A stretch of 64,000 nt of DNA, taken from NCBI GenBank assembly GCA_963717745.1, contig CAVQXJ010000018.1:124001-188000 (forward strand), read 5' to 3'. This DNA is from JACCXG01 sp963717745. GTDB lineage: Bacteria; Acidobacteriota; Vicinamibacteria; Vicinamibacterales; 2-12-FULL-66-21. The notes below the pieces were generated by a model. It was not told where the DNA came from, did not search any database, and saw nothing but the letters and a program-made list of their open reading frames with translations. Below, one piece after another: positions 37,415 through 46,513 of this stretch. A program made the translations under genes and the position numbers. The first letter of the stretch is position 1, and every line of letters starts with the position of its first letter.

Positions 37415-38902
37415 CTATGCCTTGCCCATCTTGTCGGCCGGTTCGGCCGCCACGCCGCCGCCGGAGACCACGTTGGCCTCCGACGCAAACGTATCCAGCA
37501 GTCGGATGCCGTCGTCGGTGATCTGCAGCTCTCGCATCCGCCCGTCGTAGTCGTCGTCGCGGACTTTGAGAATCCCCAGCACCCGGAGCATCGCCGCCCG
37601 ATGCTCGATATGGCGCAGCAGGATGATGTTCTGGGTGGCGGCCGACAGCCCGGTGATCGGCACTTCGATATCGCGGGCGAACAGCTCGCGCGTCTCCGTG
37701 GTGTAGACCGTCGTCACCCCGAGCAGCTCCAGCTCCTGGGCAATCGCGCTGTAGACATGCGAGAGCCGTTCCGGAAAATCCGCGGCCAGCTCGAAGCCCT
37801 GCATGCCATCGATCAACAGCCGGGTGGCGCGGTTCCGCTTGACGGTCTCGATCAAACTCTCGCCGAGCTCGTCGATCACGCCTTCGACCGGTCGATGCCA
37901 GACGATCTCTGCGGTGCCGCGCGCGACCCCCTCTCTCAGACCGCCGATGCCGACGCGCTGACACTTGGCCAGGATGGCCTCGGGGCGCTCGAAGAAGCCG
38001 AAATACACCGCGCGCTCGCCCTGTTTCAGGCCCTCCGAGAGGAACTGCATGCCGAGCACGGTCTTTCCGGCGCCTGATGGCCCGAGCAGCATGGTGATCG
38101 ACCCTGGCCGCACGCCGCCGCGCAGCATCTCGTCCAGCTCGCTCAGGCCGAACCCGAGCTTCGGGCCGGTGGCCACGGGCGTCTCGTCGACCGCTCGCGT
38201 GGGGAACAGCGTTTCGATTCTCGGCCGGACCTCGAGGCCGCGGTCGCTGATGCGCACCGAGTGGAGGCCGCGGACCGGCGAGGTTCCGCGCATCTTGAGC
38301 ACCCGGATGTGCCGCAAGGGGCGCAGCTCGGACAGTTCGTCGGTCAGGTGGAGGACGCCGTCGACCATGGTGTGCTCGGGGAAGAATCCACTGGCGCGCT
38401 CGGCATTGGTCAGCAGCAGCACCGTGCAGGTGGTGAGCTCGGCCAGCGTCTGAATCTCGTGGAGGAACTTCTTGAACGCCCGATCGGTGGGCGACGACTC
38501 GTGGGCCGAAACCAGGCCGTCGACGACCAGCAACGTGGCCTGGTGTTTCCGGATCGCCTGCCGGACCAGGGTGACCAGCGCGTCGAGCCCGTTCGACTCG
38601 AGGGCGCTGTAGCCGCCCAGATAGTAGAGGCGGTCCCCGATCGCGGCCTCGTCGAAGAAGGCCATTCGCCGCAGGTGCGCGAACATCCGGGAATGCGCTT
38701 CGGCGAGCAGTGTGACGTACACCGCGCGCCCGCCGGTCGAGGCGTGATGAAAGCAGGCCTGGTTGGCCAGGATGGTCTTGCCGGCGCCCGGCGGGCCTTG
38801 CACGATGTAGACGCCGGCGCTCAGGAGCCCGCCTTCGAGTATGCGGTCGAGTCCCGCAATGCCGGTGGGCCGTCGTTCAGAGGGCGTGCTGTTCTCGGCC
38901 AC
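37415..38902 (-). CDS. KaiC-like double-domain RecA ATPase
   Basis: 495 residues, two tandem KaiC/RadA-like domains. GTG start 38902 (VAENSTPSERRPTGIAGLDR), four bases after the stop of the upstream kinase. Domain one: Walker A QGPPGAGKT (36-43), Walker B LLVVDGL (about 124-130). Domain two: Walker A LGPSGAGKT (274-281), GFFERPEAI with the catalytic Glu, Walker B RLLIDGMQGF. The C-terminal segment IEVPITGLSAATQNIILLRH and MLRVLGILKVRDDDYDGRMR is typical of bacterial KaiC-like signalling ATPases rather than the cyanobacterial clock protein; I do not see the adjacent Ser-Thr autophosphorylation pair with confidence. No kaiA or kaiB in the window. Neighbours suggest a role in a kinase-response regulator pathway. 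Confidence 0.88.
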   Translation of the reverse strand: MAENSTPSERRPTGIAGLDRILEGGLLSAGVYIVQGPPGAGKTILANQACFHHASTGGRAVYVTLLAEAHSRMFAHLRRMAFFDEAAIGDRLYYLGGYSALESNGLDALVTLVRQAIRKHQATLLVVDGLVSAHESSPTDRAFKKFLHEIQTLAELTTCTVLLLTNAERASGFFPEHTMVDGVLHLTDELSELRPLRHIRVLKMRGTSPVRGLHSVRISDRGLEVRPRIETLFPTRAVDETPVATGPKLGFGLSELDEMLRGGVRPGSITMLLGPSGAGKTVLGMQFLSEGLKQGERAVYFGFFERPEAILAKCQRVGIGGLREGVARGTAEIVWHRPVEGVIDELGESLIETVKRNRATRLLIDGMQGFELAADFPERLSHVYSAIAQELELLGVTTVYTTETRELFARDIEVPITGLSAATQNIILLRHIEHRAAMLRVLGILKVRDDDYDGRMRELQITDDGIRLLDTFASEANVVSGGGVAAEPADKMGKA

Positions 38903-38906
38903 GCAT

Positions 38907-39709
38907 TCACTCCGATCCGGTGCTGGACTCCCGCCCGGTGAGGCGCGGAAGCATGACCGTAAAGCAGGCGCCCTCGCCCGGCTCGCTCACCACCGACACG
39001 GTGCCGCCCATCGCCACGCAGATGTTCCGGACGATCCAGAGGCCGATGCCGAATCCCCCGCTGCGCGGCGCGGAGCCACGCTCGAACCGTTCGAAGATCC
39101 GGGCTTGCTGGTCGGGGGGATCCCGACACCGTGGTCGCACACCTCGAGCGTCGCGAAGTCGGCATCGCCAGCGACTGAGACTTCAATCGGCCGGCCCGCA
39201 CCGAATCGCACCGCATTGGAGAGCAGGTTCCGGCAGATCTGCTCGAGGCGCAGGCGGTCCCAGGTGCCGGTGGTCTCGCCTCGCTGGGAGAACGACAGCT
39301 CGCACCGCGACACCGCGAGCTCGGCCTCGAACGTGCTGAGAACGTCGCGCACCGTCTGTGCCAGGTTCACCGGCTCTGGCTGCAGGTCGATTCGGCCGGT
39401 CGAGAGCCGCGAGACGTCGAGCAGGCGGTCGAGCGTTTCGAGCAGCCGGTGCAGGCGTTGTTCGACCCGCCGGAGCTGCGACTGGACCCAGTCGACCGGG
39501 ACCGATTCGCCGTCGGCGGCAATCTGCTCGGCCTTCTCCAGCGCCAGCCGCAGCTGGAAGGTCAGGGGTGCGATCGGATTGCGCAACTCGTGGGCGACGG
39601 TGGCGATGAATTCGTCGCGCGCCGCGACCGCCTGCTGCAGCTCCTGCAGCCGCACCCGAACGGATGTGCGCGCGGCGTCGTTGGCATCGCTGGATGTTCT
39701 GACCGGCAC
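38907..39709 (-). CDS. HisKA-type histidine kinase, one frameshift
   Basis: About 268 residues from a possible GTG at 39709; it may instead be the C-terminal part of a fusion with the kinase just upstream, because no clear stop separates them. LQELQQAVAARDEFIATVAH-ELRNPIAP gives the DHp His, QICRNLLSNAVRFGAG the N box, VCDHGVGIPP the G1 box. There the frame breaks at a C6 run (rc of tcggggggatc, about 39115); one more C restores IPPDQQARIFERFERG and GFGIGLWIVRNICVAMGG to TGA 38907. No sensor domain in this piece. Four bases upstream of the KaiC-like start, hence one transcript. Confidence 0.75.
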
Positions 39710-39773
39710 CGGCGCCGGCCAGTCGCCCGCTGCGCTGCCGCCTGGTGCCGCCGCGCCACGCCCGATCGTCCAC

Positions 39774-40496
39774 GCGGCCGGAGATGGGAATTCTCGCCAG
39801 CACCGTCGTCCCGCCTCCCGGAGTCGGCTCGATTTCAAGGGTGCCGCCAACGGCAACGGCACGTTCCCGCATCCCGGCCAGGCCGATCATCGTTTCATTC
39901 GACGCCGCCGGATGAAATCCGACGCCATCGTCTTCGACGACGAGATCGAGGGTCGGGCCGCGCTGCTCCAGCAGCACGTTGACCGAGCCGGCGCGCGCAT
40001 GCTTCGCGACGTTGTTCAACGCTTCCTGAGCAATGCGGTACACGCTCGCTTCAATCTCTAGGGGGAACCGCCCGGCGTGGCGAGCGGCCGCATGAAAATT
40101 GGCGCGGACGCCCGACGTACCGCGACCATTCCTGCACGTAGGTTTCGAGGACTTTGGTCAGGCCGAGCTCGTCGAGCGCTGCCGGCCTGAGCTCCCACGC
40201 GATGAAATCGACCCCCTGATCGATTCCCGCCAGCATCTCGAGCGCCTGGGTGATCCGGTCCGGCGAATCCCGCCGTTCTCGCGCGATGCCTTCAAGGACG
40301 AGCCGCAGCGCGGTCAGCCGCTGGCCGAGATCGTCGTGCAGATCGCGAGCGATCCGGCGCCGCTCCTCTTCCTGCGCCATGACCAGGCGCCGTAGCAGGC
40401 GCATCCGCAGTGCCTCCGCCTGTGCCCGTGTTCGGCAATCTCTGCGGCGAGCAGGCCCGGTGATTCCGAGAGCTCGGGACCGATCTCGTCGCTCAT
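39774..40496 (-). CDS. NarL/DegS-type (HisKA_3) histidine kinase, two frameshifts
   Basis: Start ATG 40496 reads MSDEIGPELSESPGLLAAEI, then a frame change near 40425 leads to RRLVMAQEEERRRIARDLHD, the HisKA_3 phospho-acceptor helix with DLGQRLTALRL. A second change near 40115 leads to GRFPLEIEASVYRIAQEALN and the HATPase: NVAKHARAGSV, LVVEDDGVGF, MIGLAGMRERAVAVGGTLEI, GGGTTVLARIPI, ending around 39774. No membrane span. Divergent from the NarL-type regulator at 40557 with 60 bases between starts, a classic cognate arrangement. Whether it ends here or runs on into the following HisKA kinase cannot be settled because of the broken frames. Confidence 0.75.
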
Positions 40497-40556
40497 GCGA
40501 GCGCACCCCGCCGAGGTTGACGCTCGCGCTCGGGCGCCCCACACTGATCCGAGGTC

Positions 40557-41219
40557 ATGACGGTCAACCGCCCTCTCCGGATACTGCTGGTGGACGACCA
40601 TGAGACCGTGCGCCAGGGCCTCAAACTGCTGATCGACCGCGAGTCCGATCTCGAGGTCGTGGCCGAGGCCAGCGACGGCGCCCAGGCGCTCGACCCTGAC
40701 CTGCTGGCGCGGGTCGACGTCGTGGTCATGGACGTGTCGATGCCAGGCATGAGCGGCATCGTCGCCACTCGAAGGGTGAAGGAGCTCCGGCCCGACCTCC
40801 CGGTTGTCAGTCTGACACGCCACGCCGACCAGACCTTTCTCGAAGAACTGCTGCGGGCCGGCGTTTCCGGCTACGTGCTGAAGCAAAGTCCCCACAGCGA
40901 GCTCTTTCGCGCCATCCGGGCCGCGGCAAGCGGCCAGCAATACGTCGATCCCGCGCTGACCCACCATCTGGCCGCGCCCTTCGCCGCCCAGGAGCGGAAG
41001 CGAACCGGCCGCGGCGTTCCGATCATTACCGATCGCGAGTCCGAGGTGCTGCGGCTGGTGGCGCAGGGCTACAGCAACAAGGAGATCGCGGCGCGCCTCG
41101 AGCTCAGCACCAAGACCATCGAAGTGCACAAAGCCAACGCGATGCGCAAGATCGGTCTCAGCGGCCGCATCGACCTGCTGCGTTACGCCCTCCATCAAGG
41201 CTGGTTGCACGAGGGTTGA
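40557..41219 (+). CDS. NarL/FixJ-type response regulator
   Basis: 220 residues. Receiver (1-125): RILLVDDHETVRQGLKLLID, phospho-acceptor VVVMDVSMPGMSG, VVSLTRHAD with the switch Thr, GYVLKQSP with Lys. Effector: LuxR-type HTH at about 155-215, ITDRESEVLRLVAQGYSNKE, IAARLELSTKTIEVHKANAM. Intact and normal length. Divergently paired with the HisKA_3 kinase, which belongs to the subfamily that phosphorylates NarL-type regulators, so the two are probably cognate and may regulate their shared promoter region. Confidence 0.92.
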   Translation: MTVNRPLRILLVDDHETVRQGLKLLIDRESDLEVVAEASDGAQALDPDLLARVDVVVMDVSMPGMSGIVATRRVKELRPDLPVVSLTRHADQTFLEELLRAGVSGYVLKQSPHSELFRAIRAAASGQQYVDPALTHHLAAPFAAQERKRTGRGVPIITDRESEVLRLVAQGYSNKEIAARLELSTKTIEVHKANAMRKIGLSGRIDLLRYALHQGWLHEG

Positions 41220-41264
41220 TCGGCCGCTCATCCGATTCTAGAAGGATCGTCTCGCGTAGGCTAT

Positions 41265-41278
41265 TAGGGCCAGCCCTA
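41265..41278. promoter_or_regulatory. Short palindrome downstream of the NarL-type gene
   Basis: TAGGGC-CA-GCCCTA, perfect six-base arms, 46 bases after the regulator stop. It is too short and lacks a T tract for a confident terminator; it could be an operator for the PAS-protein gene at 41426 or chance. Confidence 0.25.
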
Positions 41279-41425
41279 GTCTCACCGTTCCGATCCTCCT
41301 CATAGTTTTCACGCGGAGCCGCGTGCTATCAATGACCGGTGCTCGCGCCTCGCCACGCGTCACTTCAGCGACGGCTCGGCTCCGCGTCATTGGTGAAGGT
41401 CGGGCTGCACAGGGGTAGGGTGTAT

Positions 41426-41786
41426 ATGACGAATACGGCTGCGCTCGAAGGAAACGACTTCCGCGTCAAGGATATCGGTGTCAACTGGGTGGTGACGGAT
41501 CTCTACGGGATGTTGCTCGAGGCGAGCCGCGAGGCGGCGGAGATGCTCAACCTGAGCGTCACCGGCCTGCGCAGCCGCCAGCTGCTGGTGTTCTTCGACG
41601 GCGAGCGCGAGCATTGGCGCCAGGCGCTGCGCGCCGCGGCGGCGGGGCTGATGGTGGACCGCGAAGGGCGCGGTGCGTCCCAGGGACAAGCGTCCGCTGC
41701 TGGTCCGGGCCGAGATCACCAAAGCGCCGGACTGGCGCGACGGCGACGCCCTGCTCTGGACGTTCACCGAACCGGAGTCGCGCTAG
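41426..41786 (+). CDS. Small PAS-like protein (one frameshift)
   Basis: About 119 residues. ATG 41426 starts TNTAALEGNDFRVKDIGVNW, VVTDLYGMLLEASREAAEML, the first strands of a PAS fold. At about 41665 gaaggg has one G too many; correcting it gives GAVRPRDKRPLLVRAEITKA and LLWTFTEPESR ending at TAG 41786. A single free-standing PAS domain without output; by position between a regulator and a GAF kinase it could be a sensory subunit. The uncorrected frame would end at 41809 with an Arg/Gly-rich tail. Confidence 0.65.
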
Positions 41787-41939
41787 GCGCCGGCATCCGG
41801 TCCCTCTAAACGCTTGTTGAGCATTCTATTTGCAAGAGCGGACGCATTCGAGCGTCGCTCATCCTGAGCGCCGTTCCCGTTCTGTCCGACGCCTCTCCTG
41901 GTCACGCCAATCGGCATTCATTCCGAGCACGGCGTCATC

Positions 41940-42908
41940 GTGAGCCGACCCGGCGCGGATGTTTCCGCCCCGGACATCCACCGTCTGCTGCTGAACGTCG
42001 CGGCCAACCAGGCGACCGTGGCGCTACTCACGGACCGTGCGCGCACCTGCCGGTTCGGAGCTATCTCGCCGTTCCGATACGCTCCCGAGCCGGACAGGTA
42101 TACGGCGGACTGTTTCTGGGCCATCCGGATGTGGGGATGTTCACCGAACGCCACGAGCGGCTGGCCGTGGGGATTGCCGCGTGGGCCGCTCTCGCCATGG
42201 ACAACGGCTATCTCTATGCGGACGCGCAGCGCGCCAACACGGCCAAGGACCAGTTCCTCGCGACCCTGTCACATGAGCTGCGACCCCGCTGAATGCGCTG
42301 GCGGGCTGGCTCAGCATGCTGCGTCGCCCGCAGGTGATGCGCCCGGAAGGCATGCCCAAAGCGTGGGCCGCGATCGATCGCAACACCGGGATGCTCACCG
42401 AGCTCGTGGAAGACCTGCTCGACGTCTCGCGTATCGCCATGGGCAAGATCCGCCTGGCCGACGCCGAAGTCGACGTCACTGAAGTGGTCCGCGATACGGT
42501 CCGGACCATGGAGCCGAGAGCCGTTGAAAAGGGCGTGGTGGTCTCGACGACCTTGGCGGGGGAATCGTGCCGCGTTCGGGGCGATGTCGCCCGCCTGCGC
42601 CACGTGGTCGGCAACCTCCTGTGGAACGCGGTCAAATTCACGGCCAGCGGCGGAAAGGTCGATGTGGGAGTGAGCGGCGACGCCTCCTCCGTCATCGTGA
42701 CCGTGAGCGACACGGGAATCGGCGTGCATCCGGACTTCTTGCCGCACCTGTTCGAGCGATTTCGTCAGGCTGACGAGGGCTCGACCGGGGGCCTTGGCCT
42801 TGGGCTCGCGATTGTGAAGAATCTCGTCGGGTTGGGGGTACTGTGACAGCGGCGAGCGACGGTATCGGACGAGGCGCACGGTTCGTCATCAGGTGGCCCC
42901 GTCCATGA
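41940..42908 (+). pseudogene. GAF/HisKA histidine kinase, internally deleted and frameshifted
   Basis: The first codons (SAPDIHRLLLNVAANQATVA) are the end of a GAF domain. After a frame change near 42040 the text resumes at SYLAVPIRSRAGQVYGGLFL, GHPDVGMFTERHERLAVGIA, the end of a second GAF domain, so most of that domain is missing. FLATLSHELR carries the DHp His; a break at 42288 is needed to reach PLNALAGWLSMLRRPQ. CA domain follows: VVGNLLWNAVKFTASG, DTGIGVHP, LFERFRQADEG, GLGLGLAIVKNLV. Another +1 near 42836 is needed to reach GGTVTAASDGIGRGARFVIR and TGA 42908. The transmitter half is complete if the three breaks are sequence errors; the sensory half is truncated either way. Confidence 0.65.
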
Positions 42909-43006
42909 CGCGGCCGCCCGTCGCCTCCCGCGTACCAAGGTCCGGGACTCATCTTCGCGCGCGACGGACTATGATGACTGCCTTCACACATGAGGGGCAG
43001 GGACTG

Positions 43007-44592
43007 ATGCGACTGGCGAGCATAGGAATTGCCGTACTGCTGTTGTCCGGGATCACCCGGGCCGCAACCGACTTTCTGACCGAGGGCGTCGACGCGGCGC
43101 GGACCGGCTGGGTCCGCGACGAGAAGGTCTTCACCCCGGCCAACGTCGGGCAGCACGAAGCTGCTGTGGAAGCTGAAGCTCGAGAGCAAGCCGCGCGCGA
43201 TGCACAACCTGTTTGCGCCGCTCGTCGCCGAGCGCGTCACCACGCCGCAGGGGACGCGCGAGCTGGGCGTCGTCGCCGGCGTCTCGCGACGACCTGTTCG
43301 GGATCGACGTCGCGACCGGCCGGCAGATCTGGCACCGGCGCTTCGACAGCACGCTCACCAATCCGGGCGGCACCAACGACACGCTGTGTCCGGGCGGACA
43401 GACCGCGGTGCCGACGATGGCCGCCAGCCGCGCCAGGGAAGTACACGATCTACGCGGTGTCGTGGGATGGGCGCCTTCGCCAGGTCAACCTGGCCGACGG
43501 CCAGGACGTCGCCCCGGCCGAGAAGTTCATCCCGGGCGGCGGCAAGCCCTACGCGCTCAACCTGCACAACGGCGTGATCTACACCGCGACCGCGCAGGGC
43601 TGCGGCGGCCTGACCAACGCGTTCTACTCGTTCGACCTCGCCACGCGCCGCGCCAGCGCCTTCATTCCCGCGGGCGGCGGCCTGTGGGGCCGGCGCGGCG
43701 CCGCCGATCGCTCCGGAAGGGCACGTGTATCCTCGGCACCGGCGACGCGCAGTTCGATCCGCTGACCCGCCGCCTCGGCAACGGCATCGTCGGCGTCAAG
43801 ATCGACGCGAACAAGCAGCTGCAGCTCGCCGACTTCTTCGGCGCGCCGAACGCCAACTGGCTGTGGCGGCGCGATCTCGACGTCAACACCACGCCGGTGG
43901 TGATCGACTACCGCAAGCGGAAGTTCCTCGTCGGCACCAGCAAGGAATGCCGGCTGTGGCTGCTCGATCGCGAGGCGCCTCGGCGGCGAAGATCATCGCA
44001 CCACGCTGCACACGACGCCGCTCATCTGCAACGACGCGCAGGCGTTCGACGCGAAGGGCGTGTGGGGCGCGCTCAGCGCATGGCAGGACGCGAAGGGCAC
44101 GCAGTGGGTGCTGGTGCCGTTCTGGGGACCGGTGAGCACCGACGTTCAAGGCGCCGATCGAGCACGCGCCGGCCGGCGGGCGGCGGCGTCGCCGCGTTCA
44201 AGCTCGAACAGCGCGCCGGCAAGTGGCAGCTCACGCCCGGCGTGGCTGTCGCGCGACATGGACCTGGCCGACGAAGCGGTGATCGCCAACGGCGATCGTG
44301 TTCGCGTATGCGGCAGGAGAGGATGCGTCGCAGGTGGTGCCGGACGCGGCCTGGAACGAGCCGGGCGGCCCGGTCTACGGCGGCGGCCTCAGCTCCGGTC
44401 CCGGCCCGCCGGGTGCCGACCTCGCGGCGCGCCGCGCTCTACGCGCTCGACGGTCAGACCGGCAAGGAGCTGTGGTCGAGCGGCAACCAGATCGAATCGT
44501 GGAATCACTTCAGCGGCCTGACCGTGGCCAACGGCCGCGCCTACATCGCCACGTTCGACGGCACGCTCTATTGCTTCGGGGTGGCCAAGTAG
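43007..44592 (+). CDS. Propeller quinoprotein one of a tandem pair (many frameshifts)
   Basis: Exported PQQ-like beta-propeller protein. ATG 43007: RLASIGIAVLLLSGITRAAT is a signal peptide, followed by DFLTEGVDAARTGWVRDEKV. Pieces recovered in alternating frames: MHNLFAPLVAERVTTPQGTR, DDLFGIDVATGRQIWHRRFD, YTIYAVSWDGRLRQVNLADG, GNGIVGVKIDANKQLQ, WRRDLDVNTTPVVIDYRKRK, GVWGALSAWQDAKGTQWVLV, ALYALDGQTGKELWSSGNQI ending FDGTLYCFGVAK. I count about eight frame changes between 43155 and 44430. All blades are represented, about 530 residues. It may be catalytic or a structural propeller; no haem motif. The following gene encodes a related protein 13 bases downstream. Confidence 0.7.
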
Positions 44593-44605
44593 ACGGAGAT
44601 TCGTC

Positions 44606-46372
44606 ATGCGCGCGTCAACGTCTGCGTCCTCGCCATCGTCCCGCCGCCGCTGGCGGGCAGCGTCGCGTTCGCGCAGCCCGGCCGCGGCGGCTCGCAGTGG
44701 CTGACCGCGCTGGCCGATGCGCAGCGCACGTCGTGGATCCGCACCGACGACAAGATCTCGGTGGACGGCCCTGTCGAAGCCGGGGTTCGAGCTGCAATGG
44801 ACGCGCAAGCTGGACAACCAGCCGCGCGGCGCCATCGGGCTGGCGCAGGGCGTCACCGCGAGCGGCGTCACGCTGTTCGTGCCGATGTCGGTCGTCGCCG
44901 GCAGCTCGAACACGGTCTACGGCGTCGACAACGATCTCGGCTACGTCGTGTGGAAGCGGCAGTTCGACGCCGCGTCTGCCAGCCGCCACGCCGGCGTGCC
45001 CCGGCGGCATCGCCGCCGGCGCGACGCGCATCGTGAGCCTGACGCCCGCGACCCCCACGCCCAACCGCATTCGGCGGCGGCCGCGGCGGCGTCGTCGGGT
45101 ATCGCAGCCTGCTCGGCGAGCCTGGCGAAGGCGTGCCGGTCGAGGGCCGTGCCGGTGGTCCGGGCCGTGGCGCCGCGCCGGCGCCGCCGGCTGCCGGGCG
45201 TGGCGCGCCGCCGCCGGGAGTCGAGCAGGGCGCGGCCCGTGGCGCGGCACCCGCGGCGCCGCCGATTCCCGCGGCCCGCGGCGGACAGACCGGCGACCGT
45301 ATCCCCGGCGCCCCGCGGATGGAGGAAGGCGGACGCGGCAACTTCGGCTTCCTCTTCCGGCCATCGGGCGTGGCCTACGTGGTGTCGAGCGACGGCATGC
45401 TGCACGTCGTCGGTCTGCCGTCGGGCAAGGACATTCAGAAGCCCGCGGCGTTTCTTCCCGCGAACGCGAAGTGGTCATCGCCGATCGCGGTCGATACGAC
45501 GATGTATGCCGCGACGTCGGGGAATTGCGGCGGCGCGCCTGATGGCGTGTGGGCGATCGATCTCGACAGCGACGCCAAGCCGGTCGCGTCGTGGAAGACC
45601 AACGGCGGCGGGGTCGTCGGCGCGGTTGCGTTCACGTCCGACGGAACCCTGATCGCCGCGATCGGTCCCGGCCCCGCCGCCGGCGACGGCAAGGCGAACG
45701 CGATCGTCGCGCTGGAGCCGAAGACGCTGCGGCTGAAGGACTGGTTCACCCAGCCGGACGCGGAGTTCGTCACCGGACCGACGATTCTTCGCCGCGGCGA
45801 CAAGGAGCTGGTCGCCGCCGCCACCAAGGACGGCCGCGTGCTGCTGCTCGATGCCGCCGCGCTCGGTGGCGGCGATCACGGGACGCCGCTCGTCGCCTCG
45901 AAGCCGGTGTTCGGCGCCGGCGCCGCCATCGGCGCCCCGGCGCTCGCGACCTGGCAAGGCGCGGATTCCTGGATTCTCGTCCCGGTGAGCGGCAAGCTCG
46001 CCGCCGACGCCGGCGCCACCAACGGCGCGATCGCCGGCCGGTGCGGTGGTCGCGCTCAAGCTGACCGACGCGGCAGGCGCCCCCTCGCTCGCGCCGGGAT
46101 GGGTGTCTCACGATCTCGCTGCCCCCGCCACGCCAGTCATCGTCAATGGCGTCGTGTTCGCGCTGGCCACCGGCGCGGCGGCCACGGGCCGCGGCGGCGC
46201 GGCGGTCCTCCGCGCCTATGATGGCGGCACCGGCAAAGAGCTGTGGAACAGCGGCAAGGCCATGACGACTGCCGCGTCGCCGGGCAGCATGTGGAGCGGC
46301 CTCGGGCAGATCTATGTCGGGGCGCGCGACGGGTCGCTCTACGCCTTCGGGTTCAACGACGAGCGGCGCTAA
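44606..46372 (+). CDS. Propeller quinoprotein two of a tandem pair (several frameshifts)
   Basis: Second exported propeller. ATG 44606 with a Val/Ala/Pro-rich leader reaching VAFAQPGRGG after a frame change; then LADAQRTSWIRTDDKISVD, FELQWTRKLDNQPRGAIGLA, SSNTVYGVDNDLGYVVWKRQ, a Pro/Ala/Gly-rich insert of about 60 residues near 45180-45330, GFLFRPSGVAYVVSSDGMLH, MYAATSGNCGGAPDGVWAID, GRVLLLDAAALGGGDHGTPL and GTGKELWNSGKAM, GLGQIYVGARDGSLYAFGFN. Frame changes near 44650, 44770, 45000, 45075 and 46040. From 45133 to 46040 one frame is clean. The end coincides with a terminator-like hairpin block. Partner or paralogue of the preceding gene. Confidence 0.7.
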
Positions 46373-46405
46373 CTCGCGGGTCTCGCCGGCTCATGAAGAC
46401 CCGCC

Positions 46406-46474
46406 TGTCAAGGGAGAAGGCAGAAGGGAGAACTCACGGATTCTGCCTTATCCCTTATCCCTTCTCCCTTGACA
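46406..46474. repeat. Intergenic inverted repeat AAGGGAGAAGG / CCTTCTCCCTT
   Basis: Perfect 15-base arms TGTCAAGGGAGAAGG (46406) and CCTTCTCCCTTGACA (to 46474), with inner GGCAGAA / TTCTGCC arms, lying between two convergent genes. Purine-rich on one strand like the GGAG/CTCC family but of different sequence. Confidence 0.75.
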
Positions 46475-46475
46475 C

Positions 46476-46513
46476 GCGGGGTTTGCTACGAGCGTAGCGA
46501 CACCAAACCCCGC
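46476..46513. terminator. Bidirectional hairpin between convergent genes
   Basis: GCGGGGTTTG (46476-46485) pairs with CAAACCCCGC (46504-46513); inside it CTACG-ag-CGTAG forms a second helix. The stem abuts the stop codon of the minus-strand kinase (46514) and lies about 100 bases beyond the plus-strand quinoprotein stop. GTTT/AAAC at the stem base gives short U runs on either strand, suitable for termination in both directions. Confidence 0.6.
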
